36,577 nt of DNA from Candidatus Gastranaerophilales bacterium (GCA_947584965.1 CANPWQ010000017.1:1-36577), one strand, 5' to 3'; numbered from the stretch's first letter, positions 17,298 through 25,228 are shown. Made by a program: numbers and translations. Notes: a model not told the origin generated them from the letters alone.

Positions 17298-18347
17298 ATG
17301 TTAAATGGAATAGATGCAAATTATGCAGTAAATCAAGCAACAAATCAGGTGTATGCAACGGCACCTCAGACAGCGGCAATAAATGCAGGTGCACAAGCAG
17401 CTGAACAACTTCCTGATACCTTTTTAAGCTCAACAAAAAATGCTGCTTCAAGTGCAGCGCTATTTGAGGGGATTCCTTTATTAAATCTTTTAATAAGAAG
17501 TAAGAAAGCAACGGGAAAAACCATAAGCCAAGGAATGAAATTAATCGGGAAACATAATGATATTGCTTTGAAAAAACTATTACATGGCGAAGGGAAACTT
17601 TCTGAAAGAATATTAGATTTTATTTCCTCCGCAAATAAATCAAAACAAGCATATATGGCAGAAAGAAGTTCAGTAAAAGCGTTAAATTCCTCATTGAAGG
17701 CAAGTAAAGAATTAGAACAAATAACACAAAAATTATCACAAGTGGCAGAAGGCGGTGCAGGAAAACTAAAAAAACAGATTTTAGAGTTCTTAGAAAAACA
17801 TATTAAAGGAAAAGCCTCAAAAGCTGAAGCAAAAGCAGTTGAAATGGCATCAAGAGCCGAAACTGCAAGAATTGCTATAAATACAACACAAACAGTGGGA
17901 AAAACGGCAGGAAAACTTGGAAAAGTTCGTAATTTATTAAGTTCGAGCGGTGCAGGCATAATGCTTGTGTTTAGCGGAATTTCAGAATGTATTTCTGAAG
18001 TAATTCCAACATTTAAAGAGTTAGGTGTTAAAAAAGGATTTAAACAAATTGGTAAATCAGCGGTAAAAGTATTAGGTGATACTATAGGATTTATCGGAGG
18101 TGAACAAGTCGGTGTTGCTCTTGGTACAGCAATAGGAACAGCGATATTTCCGGGAATAGGCAGCGCAGTTGGTGCAGCATGCGGTTTCATTGGAGGTTTC
18201 CTCGGCTCTTGGGCAATGGGTAAAGTTACTAAAGCAATTACAGGAAAAACTGAACGTGAAATTGCTAAAGAACAACAAACGCAAGAAGTTCAAAATAATC
18301 CTTTTGGTGAAATTGACCAATATCAGTTAAACCCGTATTCGGCATAA
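17298..18347 (+). CDS. Glycine-zipper protein of unknown function, 349 aa
   Basis: The N-terminal 50 residues are Ala/Gln/Asn-rich. The middle (about 60-220) is helical and rich in Lys, Ala and Glu, with coiled-coil character. The region about 255-310 is strongly hydrophobic and Gly/Ala-rich with repeated GxxxG spacing (IGFIGGEQVGVALGTAIG and onwards). This is a glycine-zipper pattern as found in membrane-inserting or pore-like proteins. The tail is polar and Gln/Asn-rich. There is no signal peptide. I do not recognise a family. AAAGGA at 17280-17285 serves as a rather distant ribosome binding site, and a strong terminator follows, so it is a single-gene unit. A long minus-strand open frame inside it is a shadow. 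Confidence 0.75.
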   Translation: MLNGIDANYAVNQATNQVYATAPQTAAINAGAQAAEQLPDTFLSSTKNAASSAALFEGIPLLNLLIRSKKATGKTISQGMKLIGKHNDIALKKLLHGEGKLSERILDFISSANKSKQAYMAERSSVKALNSSLKASKELEQITQKLSQVAEGGAGKLKKQILEFLEKHIKGKASKAEAKAVEMASRAETARIAINTTQTVGKTAGKLGKVRNLLSSSGAGIMLVFSGISECISEVIPTFKELGVKKGFKQIGKSAVKVLGDTIGFIGGEQVGVALGTAIGTAIFPGIGSAVGAACGFIGGFLGSWAMGKVTKAITGKTEREIAKEQQTQEVQNNPFGEIDQYQLNPYSA

Positions 18348-18369
18348 ATTTTATATAAAAAAGTTTCAC

Positions 18370-18391
18370 GTCCGTTCGATATCGAACGGAC
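18370..18391 (+). terminator. Terminator of the glycine-zipper gene
   Basis: A perfect 22-base palindrome (GTCCGTTCGAT followed by its exact complement) lies 22 bases after the stop codon and is followed by TTTT. Because it is fully palindromic the loop must form from the central bases. The position fits an intrinsic terminator. Confidence 0.75.
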
Positions 18392-18529
18392 TTTTCGTAT
18401 TTTTAATTTATAAAATAAAATGCGACATGAAGCCGCATAAGTCAAGAAAGGAATGGTTAGACTATTAATTTACTTGTATTATTACACAGAATTGTTTAGT
18501 ACGCAAATTTATGTATATTTGTTAACATT

Positions 18530-18558
18530 TTGTAATATTTATTTTTAAATGCTATATT
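18530..18558 (+). promoter_or_regulatory. Promoter of the DUF2157-GDYXXLXY-tyrA operon
   Basis: TTGTAA at 18530-18535 and TATATT at 18553-18558 are 17 bases apart. The -10 box is preceded by TGC, giving an extended -10. The start codon at 18578 has GGAGG at 18567-18571. Confidence 0.55.
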
Positions 18559-18577
18559 CCATTTATGGAGGAATACT

Positions 18578-19717
18578 ATGGAAAAACGCCTGTATAACTG
18601 GCTTCAAAAAAATATTATAAATCAGGAAACATACGAAATCCTGTTAAAAGAAGTTAAAGAAGAAGCGGAAAAAAGAAGAAAAACCGGTTTAACAATTACA
18701 ATGTATATTATTGGTATAATTCTTCTGGGTTTAGGTATAATCTCTTTTATTGCCGCAAATAATTGGCTGTTAGCGTTTTTAATGAAAAATGATTTTATAA
18801 AAATCTTTTTACTTTCATTAATTACTTTTTTATCTTTTTATTTCGGTTATGTATTTGCGTATAAAAAACGAAATTTAGTTGGGCTTGGCAAGGCGCTTAT
18901 TTGCTTATCTTCAATATTAATAGGTACTGACTATATGTTAATAGCTCAAATATATAATCTTAATGCGCATAATTCTTTTCTTTATTTCCTTTGGAGTATA
19001 TCCATATTTCCTTTAGCTTATGTTTTTAAAGAAAAATTTATTAATTGTCTTGCTTCATCATTATTTATTATTTCTTTTATATTATATTATTTTGAACTGG
19101 CACTTGATACAAAACTTTTATGGACCATATTTATGCCGATTATACTGGGCAGTATTTTTTATTTGGCGGGCAGTTTGAGAGCAGTTACCGAAAAATTTAA
19201 TGATTTTGCCGTATTTTATAAAATCATTGGACTTAAAGCTGTGTTTATTACTCTGTTAATACTTACTTGCAGTTCTGAAAGTTCATATAATATCAGTTCT
19301 TGGCAATATTATATTCCCGTAAGTGCAGTTATGATTTGCTTTATAATAAACGGTATAATAAATAAGAGTAAAGATGATTTATATATAATTGAAGCTGTTT
19401 ATTTCTTTTTATTATTATCGGGGCTGTTAACGGTTATGTTATTAAATAGCTTAAATCCGACGTTTATAATGATATTTGCCCATATTTTCATAATAATAAT
19501 GATATATTATGCGCTTAAATACGGTCATAAATTAGAAAATAATAATTTAATAAGTATGACTCACTTATTTTTAGAGATATATTTGTTTGTAATGTTTTGC
19601 AGATGGGGTTGGAGCTTTTTTGATAAAACCTTATTCTTTTTATTAAGCGGAATCATTATTATTACAATGGGGATTTTATTTGAAAAGAAGCGTAAGGAAC
19701 TGACAAATGGAAAATAA
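18578..19717 (+). CDS. DUF2157 polytopic membrane protein
   Basis: This 379-residue protein has a cytoplasmic N-terminal helix pair (about 1-42, charged) followed by about eleven membrane helices. The N-terminal part matches the DUF2157 layout: a short helical region, then the first helix with a GIILLGLGIISFIAANNW sequence. The function of DUF2157 proteins is unknown. They are very often followed, as here, by a GDYXXLXY-domain protein, with which they probably form a membrane complex. The next gene overlaps by 11 bases. A good ribosome binding site (GGAGG) precedes the ATG. Confidence 0.88.
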   Translation: MEKRLYNWLQKNIINQETYEILLKEVKEEAEKRRKTGLTITMYIIGIILLGLGIISFIAANNWLLAFLMKNDFIKIFLLSLITFLSFYFGYVFAYKKRNLVGLGKALICLSSILIGTDYMLIAQIYNLNAHNSFLYFLWSISIFPLAYVFKEKFINCLASSLFIISFILYYFELALDTKLLWTIFMPIILGSIFYLAGSLRAVTEKFNDFAVFYKIIGLKAVFITLLILTCSSESSYNISSWQYYIPVSAVMICFIINGIINKSKDDLYIIEAVYFFLLLSGLLTVMLLNSLNPTFIMIFAHIFIIIMIYYALKYGHKLENNNLISMTHLFLEIYLFVMFCRWGWSFFDKTLFFLLSGIIIITMGILFEKKRKELTNGK

Positions 19718-20204
19718 AATAGGAAAAACAGCATTATATATAGGAGTTGGCTGGTTAGTTGTTATTATAAGCATGATTTTATATAATGTTTTGCCGATTC
19801 TTACGGGAACTGAAGTTTTGCTTGAAATAAAACCTATTGACCCCAGAGATTTATTAAGAGGAGATTATGTTACATTAAAATATGCAGTATCACAAGTTTA
19901 TATGCGAGATAAGATAGGAAAAGATGTAATTGTAGTTTTAAAAACAGATGAAAATAATGTTGCACAAATTGATTATATTGAAGATTTTTCATCAAATGTT
20001 AAAGGGAAACTGTATTTAAGAGGAAAAGTAAGAAAAAACGGAATAAAATACGGAATTGAAAGTTATTTTGTAAAAGAAAAGACAGGTCGTGAAATTGAGC
20101 GGAAAATTAATTCAAGTTCTAAATCTTATGCCAGAGTAAAGATAGCGTCAAACGGTAAAGCAAAAGTAACAGGGCTTGAATTAAATAAGGAATTTAATAA
20201 ATGA
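19707..20204 (+). CDS. GDYXXLXY-domain protein
   Basis: This 165-residue protein has one N-terminal membrane helix (about 8-30). Its extracytoplasmic beta-rich domain has the name-giving motif GDYVTLKY near residues 52-59, preceded by the typical IKPIDPRDLLR stretch. Its role is unknown; the tie to DUF2157 proteins is well known from gene neighbourhoods. It overlaps both neighbours (11 bases with the DUF2157 gene and four bases with tyrA), which argues for one transcript. Confidence 0.9.
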   Translation: MENKIGKTALYIGVGWLVVIISMILYNVLPILTGTEVLLEIKPIDPRDLLRGDYVTLKYAVSQVYMRDKIGKDVIVVLKTDENNVAQIDYIEDFSSNVKGKLYLRGKVRKNGIKYGIESYFVKEKTGREIERKINSSSKSYARVKIASNGKAKVTGLELNKEFNK

Positions 20205-21013
20205 AAACAGGAATAATATCACTTGGACTAATAGGCGGTTCTTTGTTTAAATGTTTATCAAGAACGGGAAATGAAGTATATGCCGTAACCCGAAACAAAG
20301 AAACAATAGTAAAGGCAAAACATTGGTGTGATAATGTTTCGGATGATATTAATCTTGTAAAAGATTGTGATGTTATATTTGTTGCTTCACCTATTTGTAA
20401 AACACTTGATATACTAGATAAACTTGAAACAATTGTCAGAAGTGACTGTATAGTGCTTGATTGTGCAAGTGTAAAAGAATTTGTAATGCAAAAAAAACGC
20501 CCGTATAAATTTATAGGTTCACACCCTATGGCAGGAACGGAATTTTCGGGTTATGAGGCTTCATTTAAAGAATTATTTGAGGGCGCAAAATGGGTATTAA
20601 CTCCGCAAGAGGGTATTTCACGAGAGGATATTGAGCTTGTTGAAAAAATCATAAAAAAAACAGGAGCGCAGGTTATTATAACAACGGCAAAAAAGCACGA
20701 TGAAGCTGCAGCACTTATAAGTCACATGCCTTTATTGATTTCGCAAGCCGTATTTAAATCTGCATGTGAAAATCCTCTTGCCATGCAGCTTGCTTCAAGC
20801 GGATTTCGTGATATGACAAGGCTTTCTATGTCTAATCTTCAAATGGCTCAAGATATGCGCGAATATAACTCCGATAATATAAAAAAAGCACTTGATAAAT
20901 TTGAGTTTGAACTTAAAAAATTAAGTGTTACAAAGGATAGTCAAATATTCTCCGAAATAAAATCAGCACGTGAAAAAATGTACTCTGCCGAGGGTAAAAA
21001 TATTTTTACATAA
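20201..21013 (+). CDS. tyrA: Prephenate/arogenate dehydrogenase
   Basis: This 270-residue protein has an N-terminal NAD(P)-binding Rossmann segment (IISLGLIGGSLFKCL) and the SHPMAGTEFSGYEAS active-site segment near residues 107-121. An all-helical C-terminal domain carries the LISHMPLLISQA segment. It makes tyrosine precursors from prephenate or arogenate; which substrate and which cofactor it uses cannot be told from sequence reading. There is no ACT or chorismate mutase domain. It overlaps the previous gene by four bases (ATGA), an odd operon partner for the membrane pair. Confidence 0.9.
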   Translation: MKTGIISLGLIGGSLFKCLSRTGNEVYAVTRNKETIVKAKHWCDNVSDDINLVKDCDVIFVASPICKTLDILDKLETIVRSDCIVLDCASVKEFVMQKKRPYKFIGSHPMAGTEFSGYEASFKELFEGAKWVLTPQEGISREDIELVEKIIKKTGAQVIITTAKKHDEAAALISHMPLLISQAVFKSACENPLAMQLASSGFRDMTRLSMSNLQMAQDMREYNSDNIKKALDKFEFELKKLSVTKDSQIFSEIKSAREKMYSAEGKNIFT

Positions 21014-21019
21014 TAAAAA

Positions 21020-21037
21020 AACCGATTTTAATCGGTT
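21020..21037 (+). terminator. Terminator after tyrA
   Basis: An inverted repeat with arms AACCGAT and ATCGGTT and a four-base loop follows the tyrA stop codon by six bases. It is preceded by A6 and followed by a T-rich stretch. The stem is short but well placed. Confidence 0.6.
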
Positions 21038-21142
21038 AATTCATTTTTATCAGAGAGAGGAATTAGAGAAAGATAACACTTATTTAACAATTTTTTATAT
21101 CCTCTAATCATGTAATTGCCACTCATGTTTTATTTTATATCG

Positions 21143-21174
21143 TGTAACTTGTACACTTGTTACATTTTGTTACA
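21143..21174. promoter_or_regulatory. Repeated TGTAAC/GTTACA boxes upstream of the kinase pair
   Basis: TGTAAC at 21143-21148 and GTTACA at 21159-21164 form a dyad with a 10-base spacer. A second GTTACA at 21169-21174 repeats the right half exactly 10 bases (about one helical turn) later. The cluster lies 20-50 bases upstream of the extended -10 box, where an operator or activator site would sit. The repeats are seen; the protein bound is unknown. Confidence 0.35.
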
Positions 21175-21192
21175 TTTGCTTGTAAATTGTTG

Positions 21193-21201
21193 TGTTATAA
21201 T
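21193..21201 (+). promoter_or_regulatory. Extended -10 promoter of the thymidylate-kinase-like pair
   Basis: TGTTATAAT gives an extended -10 (TGn before TATAAT at 21196-21201). No convincing -35 is present at the right distance. This leaves a leader of about 30 bases before the ATG at 21238, with only an A-rich AAGAAAAG stretch as ribosome binding site. Confidence 0.5.
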
Positions 21202-21237
21202 GGTTTTACTTAAAATTACCAATTAAGAAAAGAAAAA

Positions 21238-21921
21238 ATGAATACAAAATCAAGATTAAATGAAGTACATAATTTACCCGGAACTCTTGTATGCGTTGAA
21301 GGAATAGACGGGTCAGGAAAATCAACTCAGCTTGTTATATTGCGGGATTGGTTGAAATCATTGAAACAGGATGTTATTTTTACCGAATGGAATTCATCTG
21401 ATTTGATTTCACAGACAACAAAGCTCGCAAAAAAGAAAAATTTGTTAAGCCCGAGAACATTTTCGCTGCTGCATGCAGTGGATTTTGCCGACAGACTGGA
21501 GCAGGTTATTATTCCCGCACTTAAAGCAGGATTTATAGTTCTTGCCGACAGATATGTATATACTGCATTCGCCCGCGATGTGGCAAGAGGTGTTGATAGA
21601 GATTGGGTAAGAAAAGTTTACGGTTTTGCGGTTCGTCCCGATTTAACACTTTATTTTAATGTTACCGAAGATGTTTCTTTGGAGCGTATCTGTGCTAATC
21701 GTTCACCGAAGTTTTATGAAGCGGGCATGGATTTAAAAATCAGTAATGACCCTTATGAAAGTTACAAAATTTTCCAAAAACGTGTTAATGATGAATACAG
21801 GAAAATGATTAAAGAGTACGGTTTGGTTGAAATAGATGCAAATGATACTATTCATAATAAACAGTTATTCTTTAGAGAACAAGTCAGGAGTGTACTCGCT
21901 CAAAAGGGGATTGAAATTTGA
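21238..21921 (+). CDS. Thymidylate-kinase-like protein, copy 1
   Basis: This 227-residue P-loop kinase of the thymidylate kinase family has GIDGSGKSTQ near residues 21-30, the DRYVYTAFARD segment (Tmk DR[YH] motif) near 102-112, and a PDLTLYFNV strand. It differs from standard Tmk. The usual AYQG after the DR motif is replaced by ARDVARG, and the region after the lid reads FYEAGMDLKISNDPYESY. It may phosphorylate dTMP or a related nucleotide. It is immediately followed, with a one-base overlap, by a paralogue. Confidence 0.8.
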   Translation: MNTKSRLNEVHNLPGTLVCVEGIDGSGKSTQLVILRDWLKSLKQDVIFTEWNSSDLISQTTKLAKKKNLLSPRTFSLLHAVDFADRLEQVIIPALKAGFIVLADRYVYTAFARDVARGVDRDWVRKVYGFAVRPDLTLYFNVTEDVSLERICANRSPKFYEAGMDLKISNDPYESYKIFQKRVNDEYRKMIKEYGLVEIDANDTIHNKQLFFREQVRSVLAQKGIEI

Positions 21922-22580
21922 TGGCTAAATATAAATCAAAACACGGTTATGAGGGAAAATTAATCGTTATAGAGGGTACGGACGGTTCGGGGAAATCCAC
22001 TCAAATCGAAAAATTAAAACGCTGGATTGAAGATCAATCATACGGGGTTATGGTCAGTGAGTGGAAAACATCAAAATTTATAGCTGACGCAATAAATGAC
22101 GCAAAAGACAGAAACTTGTTAAATGCAACCACATTTAGTCTTTTGTATGCGGCAGATTTCGCCGACAGATTAGAGCAGGTTATTATTCCCGCACTTAAAG
22201 CAGGATTTGTCGTTATTTTGGACAGGTATGTTTATACGGCTTATGCCCGTGACAAAGTAAGAGGCCACAATATTGAATGGCTTAAAAATCTTTATGAATA
22301 TGCGCCTGAGCCTGATATGGTGTTTTATTTGGATGTACCCGTTGAAATCTTGCTTAAACGAATTATAGGAACAACGGGGCTTGATTATTGGGAATCAGGC
22401 AGAGATATAGGTTTAAGTACGGATTTTTATAAAAGTTTTCAGATATATCAAAGTAAATGCCTTGATGAATACCATAAAATGATAGATGAGTACGGTTTTA
22501 TTGCTATCGACGGCACTTTAAGTATTAAAGATATTCATAAAAAAATTATTTCGGAAGTAAAAAATCTGCTTGATGATTAA
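21921..22580 (+). CDS. Thymidylate-kinase-like protein, copy 2
   Basis: This 219-residue paralogue of the upstream gene has GTDGSGKSTQ near residues 20-29, the nearly identical block ADFADRLEQVIIPALKAG, and DRYVYTAYARD. The lid region differs (TGLDYWESGRDIGLSTD). The two proteins clearly come from a tandem duplication that has diverged. They may form a heterodimer, since Tmk enzymes are dimers. The ATG at 21921 overlaps the previous stop (TGATG) and has GGGG upstream; an in-frame TTG at 21918 is not needed. Confidence 0.8.
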   Translation: MAKYKSKHGYEGKLIVIEGTDGSGKSTQIEKLKRWIEDQSYGVMVSEWKTSKFIADAINDAKDRNLLNATTFSLLYAADFADRLEQVIIPALKAGFVVILDRYVYTAYARDKVRGHNIEWLKNLYEYAPEPDMVFYLDVPVEILLKRIIGTTGLDYWESGRDIGLSTDFYKSFQIYQSKCLDEYHKMIDEYGFIAIDGTLSIKDIHKKIISEVKNLLDD

Positions 22581-22607
22581 TTTTATCCACCATTTTTATT
22601 AACTTTT

Positions 22608-22636
22608 TTGATAAATTTTGAAAAAAAAGTTATAAT
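22608..22636 (+). promoter_or_regulatory. Strong promoter of dciA, probably leaderless
   Basis: TTGATA at 22608-22613 and a perfect TATAAT at 22631-22636 are exactly 17 bases apart. The dciA ATG at 22644 begins seven bases after the -10 box, where transcription should start. No Shine-Dalgarno sequence is present. Confidence 0.7.
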
Positions 22637-22643
22637 TATACGT

Positions 22644-22982
22644 ATGAAAAAATCATCAAACTCAAATTTTGTACTTTTACAGGATATATTTAAGGATTTA
22701 AATATAAATTATGATGAAAAAATTGCGGTTAATTCCGAAAAATTATCAAAGTTTTGGAGTGAAACAGTAGGAGAAAAAATTTCAAAATTTTCAAAATTTT
22801 TAGAGTTAACTTCAAATAATGTTTTAATAATTACCTGTTCTGATTCTTATGCCGCAAATGAGTTATATTATGTAAAAAGTAAATTAATTGAGTCTATGAA
22901 TGAAAAATTAAAAAAATTGGGAATAGAAATAAAAGATATAAAATTTGATTACAAAAAATGGAAAGAACAAAAAGATGAATAA
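22644..22982 (+). CDS. dciA: DciA-like (DUF721) replicative helicase loader
   Basis: This 112-residue protein has the DUF721 fold layout: an N-terminal helix (LLQDIFKDL), a central SEKLSKFWSETVGEKISKFSK segment and a LTSNNVLIITCSDSYAANELYYVKSKLIESMNEKL segment ending in a KDIKF strand. DciA proteins help load DnaB helicase in bacteria lacking DnaC or DnaI. The protein is shorter than many DciA members and lacks the long disordered tail. An in-frame codon at 22608 would extend it, but that stretch is the promoter. It overlaps the next gene by eight bases. Confidence 0.72.
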   Translation: MKKSSNSNFVLLQDIFKDLNINYDEKIAVNSEKLSKFWSETVGEKISKFSKFLELTSNNVLIITCSDSYAANELYYVKSKLIESMNEKLKKLGIEIKDIKFDYKKWKEQKDE

Positions 22983-25176
22983 GAAAAGAAAAGGTTTTTC
23001 AATCGCAGAATTATTAATTGCACTTTTGATAATAAGTATAGTTTTGGCGGCTGCAATACCTACAATAACGAAAAAAAATTCAGCAGCAGGTGAAAAAATT
23101 TGGCGTTGGGCAGGTACTAATAATAGTGCATATTTTGGAGTCGGGGCAAATCAAAGTGCTATAATCGGTGCTTCTCAAATGCCTTTTGCTAATGTTAGTG
23201 ACAATGAAAAGCCTAAACAAGTATTTGTTATGGATGATATTGATCCTTCAAATGTCAATTTTACTACAGACGGAGATAAACTTGTTCTTATAAAACGAGC
23301 TCCGGAAGGTACAGACAAAGGAAGTGGTAAAAATGTTCTTGACAATTTTATTAATTCACATATTTCATTTTATTATTTAAGAAATGGGGCAGATGCTACT
23401 GCTGCTGATGATGTTACTTATGCGGGAAGATTAAATTTAGATCAGCATAATATTGCACTTGGTATTGGTACTCTTCAACATATGGTGCAGGTAGAAACAG
23501 ATAATAGTGACACTGCTTTTAAAGGATATAATACGGCATTAGGACATTATTCATTATTTTATAATACAGAAGGTCAATGGAATACAGCGGTTGGGGAAAA
23601 GGCATTAGCTTTTAATGTTGATGGAAATGATAATACTGCAGTAGGATACGCTACTATGTCCGGTAAGAGTGAAAATTCCGGTTCGGATAGTGGCGTTTCA
23701 CCTTATAATTCAACTGCATTAGGAGCTTATGCATTGCAAACCAATAATGGTAATAATAATACGGCAGTTGGTATATCTTCTCTTTCTGCGTCAACAGGCA
23801 GTTTTAATACGGCTATTGGAGCTAATTCATGCAGGAATTTGAAAGGTGACTATAATATTTGTATAGGTTATAATGCAGGTGTTACTAAAGATGAAGATAC
23901 AGAAGATTCTTCTGATGAAGGCGGATATGGGTTTTATCTCGGAATTAAAACTGCAGAAGAAAATGTTGCAGAAGCTCCTTTGTTAGAGGGACATACAAGT
24001 CGGAACGGAACCTCAGGTGTTAAAGATTTAATAGCTAATGTTGATAATTTTCAGATAAGAACTCAAGATTCTTCCGGCAGTATTTTCAATGTTGATGCTT
24101 TATCTACTAAAGCAGGCGGAGTAAATGGTAGATTTAGTTTTATATTCCGTGATCCCAGAAAGACAAACAGTATCGCTTCTGTTCTTACGTTGCAGGAACG
24201 TTGCGGATCTGGGGCCATAGATGCTGATATTTGCTCCACAACTGCAGGTAATGTATTATTTATGACCTCCGATATAGGTAAGTCTTTCAGAAATATATCA
24301 TTTAACGATATTTTAAAAATAGTATTTCCTGTTAATGCAGGTGATACAACTAAAACAGTAAAATTCAATATAAGTGATTCTGTTTTATTGGATCAAGGCG
24401 GTAAGGTTCAAGCAAGTCTTTTAGAATTAAATAATAATGTTTTAATTGATAGAGAAGCTAAATTCAAGCTCAATATAACAAGTGCTAACGGATTTTTATT
24501 GCAAAGTATTGAAGATGGAAATAATCCGTTTGATGTAATTAAAGCACAAGGAACAACTTTAAATATTAATGCAAAAGATAATTTAACATTTGATGGAGGT
24601 AAAAATTATATAAATTTGTATAGCAAGGCAGGAGCAAGAATTGCTATACAAGGTCAAGAGTCAAATGGTATTACATTAAATTCTGACGGATTAATTCAAG
24701 CCGGCAATCTTATATTAAGCCAGTTAGCATCTCATGCACAGGGAAATTTAAAAATTATAATTGATGATTTGTATTCAAAATTAAGTACGGCTTCTGATGT
24801 GCGTTTAAAGAATATATCCGGTGATAACACTGCAGGGTTAAAGGAAATTACTGCGCTTGAAATTAAAAATTATACATATAAAAATGATAAAAAGAAAACT
24901 CCGCATGTTGGTGTTATTGCACAGCAATTGCAAAAAATATTTCCGAACTCTGTATTTAAAGGCGATGATGGTTATTTAAGAATTACAAAAGATGAAATGT
25001 TTTATGCTTTGATTAATTCTGTTAAGGAACTGCTAGCAAAAATTCAGGATTTAACCGCTAAAATAACCGGACTTGATAAACGTATAACAGAGCTTGAAAA
25101 ACAAAATCAAATACTTAAAAATCAAAATGCAGAGTTTGAAAAACGGCTTTCACAATTAGAAAAGAAAGCAAAATAA
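22975..25176 (+). CDS. Prepilin-like protein fused to YadA-head-like and peptidase S74 chaperone domains
   Basis: The 733-residue protein starts with a type IV prepilin signal: MNKKRKG, cleavage between Gly7 and Phe8, then FSIAELLIALL with Glu at +5 and a hydrophobic helix to about residue 27. Residues about 185-302 hold six or so degenerate repeats with NTAVG/NTALG/NTAIG cores about 20-30 residues apart, like the left-handed beta-roll head of YadA-type adhesins. Residues about 310-600 look beta-rich, like a tailspike stem. At Ser607 begins SDVRLK, the self-cleavage motif of the peptidase S74 intramolecular chaperone, followed by EITALEIKNYTYK and HVGVIAQQLQKIFP. Residues about 690-733 form a coiled coil. 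S74 domains trimerise phage tail fibres and then cut themselves off. The likely picture is a surface fibre exported by a type IV pilus or type II secretion machine. The start at 22975 is chosen for the prepilin signal; it overlaps dciA by eight bases. Confidence 0.88.
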   Translation: MNKKRKGFSIAELLIALLIISIVLAAAIPTITKKNSAAGEKIWRWAGTNNSAYFGVGANQSAIIGASQMPFANVSDNEKPKQVFVMDDIDPSNVNFTTDGDKLVLIKRAPEGTDKGSGKNVLDNFINSHISFYYLRNGADATAADDVTYAGRLNLDQHNIALGIGTLQHMVQVETDNSDTAFKGYNTALGHYSLFYNTEGQWNTAVGEKALAFNVDGNDNTAVGYATMSGKSENSGSDSGVSPYNSTALGAYALQTNNGNNNTAVGISSLSASTGSFNTAIGANSCRNLKGDYNICIGYNAGVTKDEDTEDSSDEGGYGFYLGIKTAEENVAEAPLLEGHTSRNGTSGVKDLIANVDNFQIRTQDSSGSIFNVDALSTKAGGVNGRFSFIFRDPRKTNSIASVLTLQERCGSGAIDADICSTTAGNVLFMTSDIGKSFRNISFNDILKIVFPVNAGDTTKTVKFNISDSVLLDQGGKVQASLLELNNNVLIDREAKFKLNITSANGFLLQSIEDGNNPFDVIKAQGTTLNINAKDNLTFDGGKNYINLYSKAGARIAIQGQESNGITLNSDGLIQAGNLILSQLASHAQGNLKIIIDDLYSKLSTASDVRLKNISGDNTAGLKEITALEIKNYTYKNDKKKTPHVGVIAQQLQKIFPNSVFKGDDGYLRITKDEMFYALINSVKELLAKIQDLTAKITGLDKRITELEKQNQILKNQNAEFEKRLSQLEKKAK

Positions 25177-25186
25177 AAATAAAAAT

Positions 25187-25211
25187 CCCCGTTTAATAAG
25201 CGGGGTTTTTT
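25187..25211 (+). terminator. Terminator after the prepilin-S74 gene
   Basis: Arms CCCCG (25187-25191) and CGGGG (25201-25205), with a nine-base loop and a following T7 run, lie 10 bases after the stop codon. This is a typical intrinsic terminator. The -10 box of rqcP starts only a few bases after the T-run. Confidence 0.8.
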
Positions 25212-25216
25212 TAATG

Positions 25217-25222
25217 TATAAT
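25217..25222 (+). promoter_or_regulatory. -10 box of rqcP, probably leaderless
   Basis: A perfect TATAAT ends six bases before the ATG at 25229, and there is no Shine-Dalgarno sequence. The -35 region would overlap the terminator hairpin of the upstream gene. Confidence 0.5.
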
Positions 25223-25228
25223 TATTTT

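Noticed and set aside
17366-18190. Long minus-strand open frame of 274 codons inside the glycine-zipper gene
   Set aside because: It is antisense to a gene with a ribosome binding site and terminator, has no ribosome binding site of its own, and its Pro/Cys/Phe-rich product is typical of a shadow frame.
18424-18442. Small ATGCG/CGCAT hairpin considered as a riboswitch or small RNA
   Set aside because: The stem is only five base pairs and no conserved riboswitch core could be found.
22582-22591. DnaA-box-like TTTATCCACC before dciA
   Set aside because: It is one near match only; although dciA is a replication gene, one imperfect site is expected by chance in such DNA.
23527-23880. The NTAVG-type repeats considered as evidence of a trimeric autotransporter
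   Set aside because: There is no YadA beta-barrel anchor and no Sec signal of that class. The N-terminus is a prepilin signal and the C-terminus an S74 domain, so it is not a classical autotransporter.
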